A stretch of 60,417 nucleotides of DNA from Amycolatopsis vastitatis (lineage in GTDB: Bacteria > Actinomycetota > Actinomycetes > Mycobacteriales > Pseudonocardiaceae). Positions 49,902 through 59,369 of this stretch are shown one piece after another. The notes beneath the pieces were generated by a model. That model was not told where the DNA came from. It ran no database searches and was given only the letters and a program-made list of their open reading frames with translations. Both the position numbers and the translations under genes were made by a program. Position 1 is the stretch's first letter, and the number at the start of each line of letters is the position of its first letter. The stretch covers positions 1 to 60,417 of the forward strand of contig NZ_NMUL01000076.1 in assembly GCF_002234595.1 (NCBI RefSeq). The letters run 5' to 3'.

Positions 49902-50374
49902 ACCCCGACCTCGATCTCGGCATCGACCGGGTCATTCGCGCGCCCCGCAAGCAGGTATGGGACGCGTGGACTGATCCAGCCAACCTCGCACGGTGGTGGG
50001 TGCCCGCCCCGGCCCGCTGCCGCGTCGAGCGCCTCGACGTCCGGTCTGGCGGCGCGTTCGTCACGCTGAGGAGTGACGACGGCGATAGGTTCGTCCCGCA
50101 TCTGGACGCGTGTTTTCTCGTGGTGGAGGAATACGAGCGGATCGTGTTCACCAACGCGATCGACAGCGGATGGCGTCCCGCGAGCCCGGGGCCGATCTCG
50201 ATGACCGCCGAAGTCGTTCTGCAGGACCACCCAGATGGCACCGACTACCGGATCATCGTGCGCCACGGCGATCCCGCCGCATGCACTCGGCATGCGGAGT
50301 TGGGCTTCACCGAGGGCTGGGGCACCACCACTTCCCAACTGACCCGGCTGGTCGAAAGCCGCACCGGACGATGA
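49898..50374 (+). CDS. SRPBCC (AHSA1-like) protein
   Basis: A 158-residue START-fold protein: IDRVIRAPRKQVWDAWTDPA near the N-terminus, the LARWWVPAPA motif, the central GGAFVTLRSDDGDRFVPH, and GFTEGWGTTTSQLTRLVES in the last helix. Such proteins bind hydrophobic ligands and usually form an operon with this type of ArsR regulator; the ligand is unknown. The GTG start is coupled to the ArsR stop. Confidence 0.9.
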   Translation: MNPDLDLGIDRVIRAPRKQVWDAWTDPANLARWWVPAPARCRVERLDVRSGGAFVTLRSDDGDRFVPHLDACFLVVEEYERIVFTNAIDSGWRPASPGPISMTAEVVLQDHPDGTDYRIIVRHGDPAACTRHAELGFTEGWGTTTSQLTRLVESRTGR

Positions 50375-51039
50375 AGATCGCCGTCATGGAATTCCTCACC
50401 CTCGACGGGGTGAGCCAGGGGCCAGGCTCGTCCACCGAGGACACGAGCGATGGTTTCACCGGGGGCGGCTGGCTCGTGCCGCACATGGACGACACGTTCG
50501 TCCTTCGGATGTCGGAATGGCTCGACCGAGCCGACGGTCTGCTACTCGGCCGTCGGACGTATTCGGCATTCGCACGCGACTGGCCAGCGATCACCGACCC
50601 GGACGACCCATTCACCGAGCGGATGAACTCCCTGCCGAAGTACGTCGTGTCGAACACCATCGAGACGGGGAACTGGCCCCCGACCACGGTGCTCCGCGGC
50701 GATCCCGCACAGACGGTCCGCGGGCTGAAAACGCGGCCGGGACGGGAATTGCAGATTCACGGCAGCGCCCGGCTCGGCAGCGCACTGCTGTCGATGGGGC
50801 TCGTCGATACGCTTCGGCTCGTCGTGGCGCCCACCGTCCTCGGGTCAGGCCGCCGCCTGCTCACCCACCCCGCCGCGGCGACCGGCCTGCGACTCGCCGG
50901 ACACGAGGCCACGCCACGGGGTCTGCTGCTCCTCGAGTATGAAGTCACCGGCGCCGCGATCATCAGCGACTACGAAGGCGTAGCAGCTATCCAGCAGACA
51001 CATCGGGCGCCGCGAGCGCGGCGCACCTGGAAGCCGTAG
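50371..51039 (+). CDS. Dihydrofolate-reductase-like (RibD C-terminal domain) protein
   Basis: A 222-residue protein with the RibD_C/DHFR-like fold: MKIAVMEFLTLDGVSQGP, LLLGRRTYSAFARDWPA, MNSLPKYVVSNTIE, and the NADPH-site strand LQIHGSARLGSALLSMGLVD. Relatives are reductases of unknown substrate in stress operons with SRPBCC proteins. The family end is expected near LLLLEYEVTG; the last 35 residues look like read-through into foreign sequence. It overlaps the SRPBCC gene by four bases. Confidence 0.88.
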   Translation: MKIAVMEFLTLDGVSQGPGSSTEDTSDGFTGGGWLVPHMDDTFVLRMSEWLDRADGLLLGRRTYSAFARDWPAITDPDDPFTERMNSLPKYVVSNTIETGNWPPTTVLRGDPAQTVRGLKTRPGRELQIHGSARLGSALLSMGLVDTLRLVVAPTVLGSGRRLLTHPAAATGLRLAGHEATPRGLLLLEYEVTGAAIISDYEGVAAIQQTHRAPRARRTWKP

Positions 51040-51134
51040 CCAGCGTCGCCGCCTCCGGCATCGTGTTCGACGACGACGCCCTGGCCGCGCTGGACGTCTT
51101 CCCGAGCCGCTCGACGGGCGCCGGCCGGGGCTGA
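51004..51134 (+). pseudogene. 3' fragment of an unknown gene
   Basis: In a frame different from the preceding gene, 43 residues with excellent codon use end at the TGA at 51132: AASAAHLEAVASVAASGIVF and DDDALAALDVFPSRSTGAGR. There is no start. It looks like the tail of a lost gene fused to the end of the DHFR-like gene. Confidence 0.3.
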
Positions 51135-51137
51135 GGG

Positions 51138-51335
51138 TCAGGCGCCCGGGGTGATGAGAACGGGGAAGTTACGGTCGACGACGCAGAGGGCCGTGGTGGC
51201 CCACATCGCGAGCGAGCTGCCCACGCACCTGACCTTCGGGGTGGATTCCGTCTGGGCGGAAGCTGTTCCGGTCGCCCCGAGGAGGACTCCGGTCGTCAAC
51301 ACCAAGGCACCGATCGTGGCAGTGATGCGTCGCAT
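51138..51335 (-). CDS. Small secreted protein
   Basis: A 65-residue product with a clean signal peptide (ITATIGALVLTTGVLLGATG, cleavage near ASA-Q at about residue 27) and a mature part of only 38 residues with two Cys (KVRCVGSSLAMWATTALCVV), which could form one disulfide. AGGAGT precedes the ATG. No known family. Confidence 0.6.
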   Translation of the reverse strand: MRRITATIGALVLTTGVLLGATGTASAQTESTPKVRCVGSSLAMWATTALCVVDRNFPVLITPGA

Positions 51336-51832
51336 GGCGATACTCCTGTCCTAGAGCCGGTTTCCGTTGTGCTCGTGCCGTCGGGGGGTGCCCCGGAACC
51401 GGTGTGGCGGAACGGATCCGCGGCCTATGGCACCGTCTTGGGTGACACCCACTGGAGCCTCACCAGTCACCGGGCGGCCCGCTCAGCCGGGTGTCTTCCA
51501 GAAGCGCTGCATCGCCTCGGCGGCGGGCCCGGGGTTCTGGACCGACCACCAGTGCCGGACGTCCTCCGTGACCCGGTGCCGGCCTGCCGGGCGACCCACC
51601 GCTGGATCGCCAAGGCCGCGATCACCGGGGCGGCGCCCATCTTTTGACTACCCTGTGCATCAAGAGAAGAACACTGAGTACACGGTGTGCGGGACAGGAC
51701 TACTTGCTCGGCACTGCGTGAGTCCTTGTCCTCGAGCTGGCTCTGTTCGGCGGACAGCGGGACACACTGGGCGTACTCGTCTGACGGACTGACGTCCCAC
51801 CGCGAGTCTGCCGCGTGACGGAGGTAGTGGTT
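51336..51832. other. Gap with decayed coding sequence
   Basis: No intact gene. On the minus strand between 51643 and 51495 the products MGAAPVIAALAIQRWVARQA and, one frame over, HRVTEDVRHWWSVQNPGPAA and AMQRFWKTPG look like one broken gene tail. Its family is not recognised. Bases 51640-51830 are poorer in G and C. Confidence 0.35.
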
Positions 51833-52588
51833 GTGACGGATTATGACGTGCTTGCCGAGGTGTACGAATGGCTCATCTCAGATGCAAAGTTGCCTCCAGC
51901 CGAGTTCGCTGCGTCGTTCGATGACGTTCTCAGCCTCCTGCCGTCGAACGCTCACGTCCTCGACTGTTCGTGCGGAACCGGACAGTTGGCGGTTGGCCTC
52001 GCCGGTCGTGGCATGCAGGTTGTCGCAACTGACGCCAGCGAAGCGATGGTTCGTCGGACTGCAGAGTTGTCTGAGGAGTTCGGGACATCCGTCCGGGCCG
52101 TGCGGGCGAACTGGGAAGAGTTGCCCGACCATTTCGAGGACGACACGTTCGACATGGTGTTCAGCGTTGGCAACTCGCTGCACCATGCCGTGGGCGCGAG
52201 AGGCAGGGTTGCTGCTCTGGAGTCGATGTCACGGCTTCTGCGCCGTGGCGGGCGCTTGGTGCTCACTTCCCGCACGTGGGAACTCGTGAGGGCCAGAGGT
52301 TCCCGACTCGACATCAGTGACCGACTCGTCCGCCGGAACGGTCGTGATGCCGTCGTGGTCTACCGCTGGGAGATTGCGCCGCATTGGGAGGAGGAGCACC
52401 ACATCGAGATTGCGATCGCGCAAGTTGATGCGACTGGGTTGGTTCTTGTCCGCTCAGAACTGCTGTCCTGCTGGCCCTACCGGTACGAGGAACTCGAAGT
52501 CGAGCTGCACCGGGTCGGACTCCGGACGGAAGTGAGCACGTTCGATCTTGAGGCCGAGAACTACATGGTGGTCGCGAGCAAGGTGTAG
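51833..52588 (+). CDS. Class I SAM-dependent methyltransferase
   Basis: A 251-residue methyltransferase: motif I is VLDCSCGTGQLAVGLAGRGM, then VVATDASEAMVRRTAEL, DTFDMVFSVGNSLHHAVG and LLRRGGRLVLTSRTWE. The C-terminal half (HWEEEHHIEIAIAQVDATGL) resembles small-molecule methyltransferases. GGAGG precedes GTG 51833; GTG 51815 would add six residues. Third-position G/C is visibly lower than in most genes of the window, suggesting import. The substrate is unknown. Confidence 0.85.
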   Translation: MTDYDVLAEVYEWLISDAKLPPAEFAASFDDVLSLLPSNAHVLDCSCGTGQLAVGLAGRGMQVVATDASEAMVRRTAELSEEFGTSVRAVRANWEELPDHFEDDTFDMVFSVGNSLHHAVGARGRVAALESMSRLLRRGGRLVLTSRTWELVRARGSRLDISDRLVRRNGRDAVVVYRWEIAPHWEEEHHIEIAIAQVDATGLVLVRSELLSCWPYRYEELEVELHRVGLRTEVSTFDLEAENYMVVASKV

Positions 52589-52670
52589 ACACCGGGCTCT
52601 CAGCCCCGGGGCCGGCCGCGCGGTTGCTCGCAGGACGCTTGCTCCCTCTCATCGGTGCGGGTTCGGGCGG

Positions 52671-53455
52671 TCAACGCAACGCCTCGGACGAAGGAGTTCT
52701 GCTGCGAGCATTACGGCGAGCGGACAGGGGGCCCGCGTAGCGCGCCCAGGGTTCTGCGGCCTTCTCAGGATGGAGGAACGCGACTTGGTGGCTGTACCCG
52801 AGGGCGTCGGCAACCAGCGACGGAGGGCACTCGAGGACGAGTTCGCCGATGGCTCGGTTGCGGGCGCCGAGGAGGTTCATGCCGAGGTCCCGGAGCCGGT
52901 CCATGACGGTGTTCGCATGCAGGTGGCGGCCGGCGAGGGTGCTCGGGAACATCCAAGGGCTGTCGGTTCCGGCGCCGGTACGTGATTGGGACGCGTGGCG
53001 AGATGCTCCCTGATGAGCGACGCGAACGGTTCGGGAACGTCAGTCGGGTGCCCCCCGAGCTTGATGCTCATGCCTGTCTCGCTGCCGTCGACGATGCTGG
53101 TCGGGAAGGTGACGACCTTGACGAGCGGCTGGGCGTAGAGCAGCAAGAGCATGCCGGCCACGCGGTATGGGAGTGACTCACTGTTGCCAGTGAGGAGTTC
53201 GTGGATCCAGGCGAGCCGCTGGTCCTGGCTCAATGAAGGACTCGTCTTCGCCGCCCGATGCTGAATGGTGACCTGGATGTTGAGGCGGGACTTCGCGAGC
53301 ACGAAGAACGTCCTGATCGCGCTGCGCGTGGTCGGTCCGGTGGCCAGCCACTCGTCGACGTCTTGCTGTGTGCAGGTGGCGGCCGTGCGCTGGTAGGTCT
53401 CATGGAGCCACACCAGGAATTTCACCGTTTCGGTGATCTCCTGCTTCGCGGCGTG
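52671..53455 (-). pseudogene. Tyrosine-recombinase-like integrase remnant with a frameshift and missing 5' end
   Basis: The 5' part reads FLVWLHETYQRTAATCTQQD, VDEWLATGPTTRSAIRTFFV and SLPYRVAGMLLLLYAQPLVK, the core-binding and early catalytic parts of a XerD-like protein found in actinobacterial mobile DNA. Near 52985 the frame is lost; one frame over the tail continues SPWMFPSTLAGRHLHANTVM, MNLLGARNRAIGELVLECPP and VADALGYSHQVAFLH. The 5' end is cut at about 53455, where an AraC gene fragment on the other strand begins. It is a dead mobile-element gene. Confidence 0.65.
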
Positions 53456-53731
53456 GACTGGGCCACGCGCCGCGGTGCCGCGGCCGGCATGAGCAGCCGC
53501 ACCCTCGCCCGGCACTTCCACTCCGAAACCGGGCAGAGCCCGATCCAGTGGCTTACCGGCGTGCGCGTCCGGCACGCGCAGGAGCTCCTCGAGATCACCG
53601 ACCACACCGTCGACCGCATCGCCGCGCAGGTCGGGTTCCCGTCGCCGAGCAACTTCCGCGCCCAGTTCACCCAGACCGTGGGGGTCACCCCGGGTGCGTA
53701 CCGGAAGACCTTCCGGCCGGCACCCCGGTGA
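53455..53731 (+). pseudogene. C-terminal fragment of an AraC/GlxA-type regulator
   Basis: The last 90 residues of an AraC-family DNA-binding domain: AAGMSSRTLARHFHSETGQS, SPIQWLTGVRVRHAQELLEI, then the second helix-turn-helix DRIAAQVGFPSPSNFRAQFT and GVTPGAYRKTF. The sensor domain is absent; upstream DNA belongs to the integrase remnant. Confidence 0.75.
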
Positions 53732-53835
53732 GCAGTGGCCGTCGAAGGTCCGGAAGGGCTGCTCCAGGCCGGTCGAGGGCAGGTGAACCAGAGCCCCGAA
53801 ACCGGACCTCGTCCGACCGCTCGGCACCCCGCCGG

Positions 53836-56769
53836 TCAGGGCGATGATGGTCGTGCGGCAGTCTTTGCCTGGTTCGTGTCGCCTATGGTCTGCCACAGCC
53901 GTAGCGCGCGTTGGTGGTGCTGGTGGGCGAGGTCGTGAAGGCCGGCGGTGGCGTCGAGGTCGCCGATCAGCTGCCAGCAGGTGGCTTCGTCCTGGCGGTC
54001 GCCGTGCCGGTGGAACACTTCGGCCGCGCGTTGCAGGGCCGGGTCGGCCCGGTGCAGGTCGTGCTGGCCGGCGTACACGCGGCCGAGTTCCAGTAATGTG
54101 TACGCGGCGCATCGGTCGTCGGCCAGTTCCTCGAAGGTGGCCAGCGCCTGCCACAGGCAGCGCAGCGCCTCGTCCGGATCACCGCGCCGGTCATGCAATC
54201 GGCTGAACCGTCGCAGCACCACGGCCACGCGATGCCCGTCGCCCACCGCCCTGGCGTGACTCAAGGCCCTGGCGAACCAGAACTCCGCCTCCTCGAGCTT
54301 GCCCTGCATGAGCATCATCACGGCCATGGAGCAGGACAGCTGCGCTTCGATATGCCGGTCGCCCTCACCGACCGCGATGGCAAGCGCCTGCTCGACACGT
54401 TCGAGGGCTTCGTCGTCACGGTCCTGCACCCGGCTGACCGTACCCAGCATCGCCAGCGACAACGCCTCGCCGCGCTTGTCCCCACCGTCCCGGCACAGCC
54501 CAAGGGAGGACTCCAGGGCCCGGGTGGCCCGATCGAACTCGTCTTGGTAGATGTGCAGCTGGCCGAGACCGCGCAGCAGCACCGACGCGCCGCGCGTGTT
54601 GCCTGCGGCCTCGGCCGCGTCCAACGCGAGCTGGTGCCCGTGCTGCCAGTCCTGGTACAGGCATCGGTGGTCGTAGTAGGTCACCGCGCCGGCCGCCAGC
54701 TCCCAGGCCAACTCGTCCAGGCCCCGGTCCACGGCCAGTTTCACCGCGCCGAGCAAGTTGTCGCGTTCCGCGTCGAACCAGCCCGCCGGGTCGGCCAGCA
54801 GCCGGTCCGCGACCGCGCCGGGCAACGATCGGCGCGGTGCCGAACCGGGCGCGGGGACCAGTAGCCCGCCCGGTAGCCGCTCGGTGCCGCGTCCGGCCAG
54901 ATCGAGCCATGTCGACAGCACCCGGATGATCGCGTCCCGCTGGTCCGCCGCCGGCAGCCGGGCGGCGATCTCCACGGCGCAGGTCCTGATCAGGTCGTGC
55001 AGCCGGTAGCGGGGCTGGCCGATGGCGTCCGTGGCGGTCAGCCGCACCAGGCTGGCGTCCACGAGGGTGTCGAGCACCTCCTCGGCGTCCGGGCGGTCCA
55101 GCAGCGGGCCGACCACCCAGCCGGGCAGGGTGTAGGCGCCCAGCAGGCCCAGCAGGCCCAGCGCGCGGACCGCGTCGGCCGGCAGCACCCGCAGGCTCAG
55201 TTCGACGCTGGCGCGCACGCTGAGGTCGCCGATCCTCAGTTCGGCCAGCCGCCGGGACTCGTCCTCGAGTCGTTCCTGCAGCACCCGCAGGGACCAGGCA
55301 GGGCGGGCCGTGAGCTTGGCGCCGGCGATCCTGATCGCCAGCGGCAGATTGCCGCAGCAATCAAGGATCGCGTCGGCCTGCGCCGGTTCCCGCTCGACCC
55401 GCCGCCGTCCGACGATGCCGGTGAACAACTCCCGCGCCTCGGCCGGGCTCAGCACGTCCAGGTCGATTTGGCGGGTGCCAGACAGGTGCGTCAGCAGTGT
55501 GCGGCTGGTGATCAACACGGCGCAGCCGTCGGCCCCGGGCAGCAACGGCAGCACTTGGTCCGCGTGGCCGGCGTCGTCCAGCACGACCAGCATCCGGCGG
55601 TCCGCCAGCAACGACCGGTAGAGCGCGGCACGTTCGGACAGGCCGTTGGGGATCGCGCTGCCGGCGATCGAGAGTGCCCGTAGCGCCTCGGCCAGCATCA
55701 ACGCCGGGTCCCGAGGCTCGTCCGATGTCGCGGCCAGGTTGAGGTAGAGCTGGCCGTCGGGGAAGATGGCGCTTGCCCGCCGCGCCGCGTGCATCACCAG
55801 GCTCGACTTGCCGACACCGGGACCACCCACGATGACGGCGACCGGGGCCCGGTTCGGCGCCGACCCGTCGAGCAGGCGGCCGAGCTCGGCCAGCGCGTCG
55901 GCTCGCCCCACGAAGTCGGGAACGTCGAGCGGCAGCTGACGCACCGGCATCGCCATCGCCGGCCCGGTGGCCGCCACGCCAGGACTTTCCGGCGGCGCGT
56001 CATGGAAACCGCTCGCCGGGACCGGAGCCGCCAGGGCGGGATCGGCGGCCAGGATGCGCTGATGCAGCGCCTGAACCGGCGGGGTGGGGTCGACGCCCAG
56101 TTCGCCGGCCAGCCTCCGGCGCAGCCGCTCGTACACCTGCAGCGCGTCGCCCTGCCGCCGGCAGCGGTAGAGGGCGACCATCAGCTGTTCGGCGACGTGC
56201 TCGTCGTAGGGGTGCTCACGGAGCAGGGCGGTCAACTCCTCGATGACCTCACGATGACGTCCCAGGTCGAGTTCGACGCCCAGACACTGCTTGTGCGTGG
56301 CCACGCGCTTCTCGTTCAGCCGCGCCGCGTCGAGCTCCAGGACCCGGCTGGAGACGTCGGCCAGGGCGTCACCGCGCCAGCAGGCCAGCGCCCGCCGCAG
56401 AGCGACTGCTGTCTCGAGCGGGGTCTCGTGCCGTCCGGCGATGCGCCGCTCGTGGTCGAACTCCAGCAGGTCGAGCTGATCCGGGGCCAGGTCGATCTGG
56501 TAGCCGCGACGCCGCGTGCTGATCAACGAGGCGGGTGCTCCGCACGCGGCGAGGTTGCGGCGCAGCCCGGAGAGCGCGTCCTGGACCTGACGGACCGCGG
56601 TGGCGGGTGCTTCACCGTCCCACATCACGGTGACGAGCCGTTCCACGGTCACGAGGTTGTTGGCGTCGACCAGAAGCGCGGCCAGCATCTTGGCCTGCCG
56701 CGGTCCGTCGAACCGGACCTCCCGCCCGGCGATCTGGGCGTGTAACGGCCCCAGCACGCCGAATCTCAT
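53836..56769 (-). CDS. AfsR/SARP-type regulator with NB-ARC and TPR domains
   Basis: A 977-residue regulator of the AfsR class. Residues 1-95 are an OmpR-like winged helix (RFDGPRQAKMLAALLVDANN, VQDALSGLRRNLAACG), and 96-250 the bacterial transcriptional activator domain ending ELGVDPTPPVQALHQRIL. The NB-ARC ATPase runs from about 290 to 600, with Walker A VGGPGVGKSSLVMHAA, Walker B RRMLVVLDDAGH and GNLPLAIRIAGAKL. TPR repeats fill 690-960. Such proteins activate secondary-metabolite or small secreted-protein genes through direct repeats with 11-bp spacing. Such repeats, GTCCTAG-ATTC-GTCCTAG, lie 41-67 bases upstream of its own start and again at 59860. Confidence 0.93.
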   Translation of the reverse strand: MRFGVLGPLHAQIAGREVRFDGPRQAKMLAALLVDANNLVTVERLVTVMWDGEAPATAVRQVQDALSGLRRNLAACGAPASLISTRRRGYQIDLAPDQLDLLEFDHERRIAGRHETPLETAVALRRALACWRGDALADVSSRVLELDAARLNEKRVATHKQCLGVELDLGRHREVIEELTALLREHPYDEHVAEQLMVALYRCRRQGDALQVYERLRRRLAGELGVDPTPPVQALHQRILAADPALAAPVPASGFHDAPPESPGVAATGPAMAMPVRQLPLDVPDFVGRADALAELGRLLDGSAPNRAPVAVIVGGPGVGKSSLVMHAARRASAIFPDGQLYLNLAATSDEPRDPALMLAEALRALSIAGSAIPNGLSERAALYRSLLADRRMLVVLDDAGHADQVLPLLPGADGCAVLITSRTLLTHLSGTRQIDLDVLSPAEARELFTGIVGRRRVEREPAQADAILDCCGNLPLAIRIAGAKLTARPAWSLRVLQERLEDESRRLAELRIGDLSVRASVELSLRVLPADAVRALGLLGLLGAYTLPGWVVGPLLDRPDAEEVLDTLVDASLVRLTATDAIGQPRYRLHDLIRTCAVEIAARLPAADQRDAIIRVLSTWLDLAGRGTERLPGGLLVPAPGSAPRRSLPGAVADRLLADPAGWFDAERDNLLGAVKLAVDRGLDELAWELAAGAVTYYDHRCLYQDWQHGHQLALDAAEAAGNTRGASVLLRGLGQLHIYQDEFDRATRALESSLGLCRDGGDKRGEALSLAMLGTVSRVQDRDDEALERVEQALAIAVGEGDRHIEAQLSCSMAVMMLMQGKLEEAEFWFARALSHARAVGDGHRVAVVLRRFSRLHDRRGDPDEALRCLWQALATFEELADDRCAAYTLLELGRVYAGQHDLHRADPALQRAAEVFHRHGDRQDEATCWQLIGDLDATAGLHDLAHQHHQRALRLWQTIGDTNQAKTAARPSSP

Positions 56770-56809
56770 GTTCCCCCCAGAACTTCACGAGCAGCGCCGA
56801 CCCCCAGCC

Positions 56810-56863
56810 GACCTGGCACTAGGACGAATCTAGGACGGCCGCAGGACCCGTGTCCATAGCGTC
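56810..56863 (+). promoter_or_regulatory. SARP-type operator/promoter, copy A
   Basis: CTAGGAC-GAAT-CTAGGAC (two identical heptamers, 11-bp period) is followed 14 bases later by the -10-like CATAGC. About 48 of 54 bases match copy B at 59833-59886 in inverted orientation, without gaps. It points toward the broken secreted-protein gene at 57156 and is also in the leader of the AfsR-like gene. Confidence 0.7.
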
Positions 56864-57155
56864 AGTGTGACCGTGGCGGGCTCACGAAGAGAGGAATCAC
56901 ACCGAAACACAAGCTCCAGATCGACTGCGGCCTCGATGTCCGCTGACATCGCGAAGCAGCCGGGGATCACCCGCCGTTCTGGCCACTGGCTCCGGAGTCA
57001 TCCTGGCCCCGACCATCGCCATGACAGCAGCTCGCCTGCTGCGATGGCCGTGCGACGGCGCAGACGTTGACTCCGGGAGCGAACCCACACAGGCCCTTGG
57101 GTTGCTTCAGCCATCGAGGTCAATAGGTTCCACCTACGCTGTCGGAACCGGCAGC

Positions 57156-57529
57156 ATGAAAAAGATCGTCCTGGCTGCCGCCGCTATCGCGGGAGTCGCA
57201 GCCTTCTCCGCACTCACTCCAGCCGCCGCATACGCCGACACGCTGCGGGGGACTGCGGGCTCGAGAGGCTGCTTGGCTTTCCTCGGCAGCACCTACTCCA
57301 GCGGCCACGACTGGGTGCGCTACACCTCCGCAAACCCGACGAACCATGACTGCGATGTTTGGATGCGCACGTATCTGCCGAACGGCAGTTCTACGACCAC
57401 GACCAGGCCTACCTCCGTGCTTATGGCGGCGCAGACTCGGGCTGGTACCTGGATTCCGGAGTGAAGACGGCGGTCTGTGTGGATCAGCCCAAGACAGGCG
57501 ACTCTCGATCCTGCTCCGTCGCCTACTAG
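57156..57529 (+). pseudogene. Small secreted Cys-containing protein, interrupted by one frameshift
   Basis: From ATG 57156 a signal peptide (KKIVLAAAAIAGVAAFSALT, cleavage near AYA-D) leads to a mature region DTLRGTAGSRGCLAFLGSTY and NHDCDVWMRTYLPNG. After NG, near 57385, the frame is lost; one frame over it continues FYDHDQAYLRAYGGADSGWY, KTAVCVDQPKTGDSRSCSVA and stops at 57529. One inserted base gives a 124-residue protein with four mature Cys. The layout resembles the broken gene at 59370. Upstream (56970-57020) a further hydrophobic stretch, LATGSGVILAPTIAMTA, may be the relic of another signal peptide. Confidence 0.6.
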
Positions 57530-57645
57530 CTTGAGTTTCAACCTCGGGGTGCTAGGTGGGGACCCTGCTGATTATGAGTGAAGCCCACAGTCGATCATTC
57601 CTCCTGCGACAGAGTGAAGATCGAACCAAGGGCTTCAGTCGATCA

Positions 57646-57902
57646 GTGTGCATCACGCCGGTGCGGCCGGGGAAGTTATCCGCGCTCCGGCAGGAGTTCT
57701 ACCAATGCCTGGCCCGGCGGGCGGACGCGGTGTTCGAGCCGGCCGACGCGGTGTTGTGTGCTGATGGGCCGGTGCGGTCGATCGCAGAGTTGTCCCTGGC
57801 AGGCGAGCATCGCCGAGGGGATGGCAGCGGCTGTGCCGCACCCGCGCGCGGGCGTGTCGACATCGATCGGTTACGCACCGCACTGAGTACGGTCTCGTTG
57901 CC
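57646..57902 (+). pseudogene. IS701-type transposase, N-terminal fragment
   Basis: The product CITPVRPGKLSALRQEFYQC, LARRADAVFEPADAVLCADG, VRSIAELSLAGEHRRG and RVDIDRLRTALSTVSLPHA matches the N-terminus of IS701-family transposases. It stops at the point where the ISL3 transposase remnant ends on the other strand, so the ISL3 element probably truncated it. Confidence 0.6.
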
Positions 57903-59217
57903 TCATGCTGGCTCATCGAAGTTATGCGGGTTGAGGAAACCTCGCCCTTTGCGGGTGGTTGCGCAGCGGGTACGGAGTCGTTGACTGACCGGGTTCCGGA
58001 ATTGTAGGCGTCACAGGCGACGGTCTTGATGACGCGGTTGGTGCCCTCGGAGCCCGCGTTGGTGATGCCAGTGTCGATGAACGTCAGGATTTCGGGCCAC
58101 CAGGCCGACACCGTGCCGGCCAGGCGCTCCAGTTCCGGCAGGCCGGAGGCGCCGCAGCGCTCGTAGAACCGCGAGAGCCGGGTCCAGATCACGGCCCGGT
58201 CCGGGCGGGGTGCGGGCCAGAGCGCGCAGGTCCGGCAGGTCTTCCTTGGCGTTCCAGGCGGCCAGGATTGGTGTCCCGATCGCCGTGGGCAGCGCCACCA
58301 GGTCATCGATCATGGGGTCCAGGCGTGTGGCGTGCATCCGGGCGGCGGAGCGAGTCAGTCGGTTACGTAGTTCCACTCCCGGTTGCCTTTGCGGCCATGC
58401 CTGCCCCGGACCTGCACGGTCACCCGGCGGCGGATCTCGGTCAGGGCCTGGTTGGCCAACTGCACCAGATGGAAGTGGTCCACGACCAGCCTGGCCCGTG
58501 GTAAGGCAGCACGGATCGCGGACTTGAAGATGGTGCACATGTCGATCGCCACGAACCGGACGCTCTGTCGCCAATCCTCGTCGCGCTGGTTGATCCCGTC
58601 CGTGACTATCGTGCTGGTACAGCCCTCGACCTGCCCGAGCAGGCCTTGACCGCCGGCAAGGTCGACGAACCCGACATGCCACCGATCCACCGTGACCTCC
58701 CAACACTGGCGCTGCACGTTCCACGTCCAGTGCGGACGTCCCCGGCGGATCTCATCGATCCCCAGCACCGCCACCGGCTCGGGCTGCTCCGGCAGCACCG
58801 CCGCGGCGCGTGCGGTGAACGCGGCCGACACCACTGGCCAGGACAGACTGCACGATCGTGCACCCGCCGTTGGCGACCGCGGCGCCGGCCGCCCGACGCA
58901 GCCGGTCGGTCAGCAGAGCCCGCGCCGAGATCTCGTCCACGGCTTCGGTGATGGTCTTCCTGCCGCATCCGGGATGGTCACAGTGCCACCGGCGTTTACG
59001 CCACCGCGGATCGACCCGTCGGCCGGCAACAGGAGACTCCCTGGGTCGTGTGGTCACCCACTCCTTCGTCCGGGTGGCTGCCACCGCGCATCCAGGGCAG
59101 GCGCGGGCCCGTTGGTCAGCGGTGGAAAGGGTGCACCGGTCCGCCATGTGTTGCGTCGTCGACCCGAACGACGGCCAGGCCGGATAGGCCCAGCAGACGG
59201 GGCGTATCGTTGACCAT
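57903..59217 (-). pseudogene. ISL3-family transposase with several frameshifts
   Basis: Reading from ATG 59217: MVNDTPRLLGLSGLAVVRV, then in another frame RARACPGCAVAATRTKEW and HCDHPGCGRKTITEAVDEIS (zinc-binding Cys motifs of the ISL3 N-domain). Later come VLGIDEIRRGRPHWTWNVQR and RARLVVDHFHLVQLANQALT (DDE catalytic region), then in a third frame GLPELERLAGTVSAWWPEIL and ITNAGSEGTNRVIKTVACDA. Finally RTRCATTRKGRGFLNPHNF ends at 57903. At least four frame changes are needed. GAAGAGCC at 59280-59287 fits the right terminal repeat (GGCTCTTC) of this family. The element is dead. Confidence 0.8.
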
Positions 59218-59279
59218 GCCCGTGGCTCTTCTGTTGGGATCTCACCCGCCCGGCGACGCGGCTACACCCGGCCAAGATC

Positions 59280-59350
59280 GAAGAGCCCGAATTGTGGGCA
59301 CGGATCGAGCCACTGTTGCCGGTCGTCCAGCACGCTGGCGGTGATCATCT
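59280..59350 (+). pseudogene. Possible IS5-type transposase fragment
   Basis: KIEEPELWARIEPLLPVVQ is the opening typical of IS5-family transposases (xxWxxIEPLLP). Only about 20 residues are kept before an unrelated sequence begins. Confidence 0.3.
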
Positions 59351-59369
59351 TGTGTGGGTCGCTCGAGTC

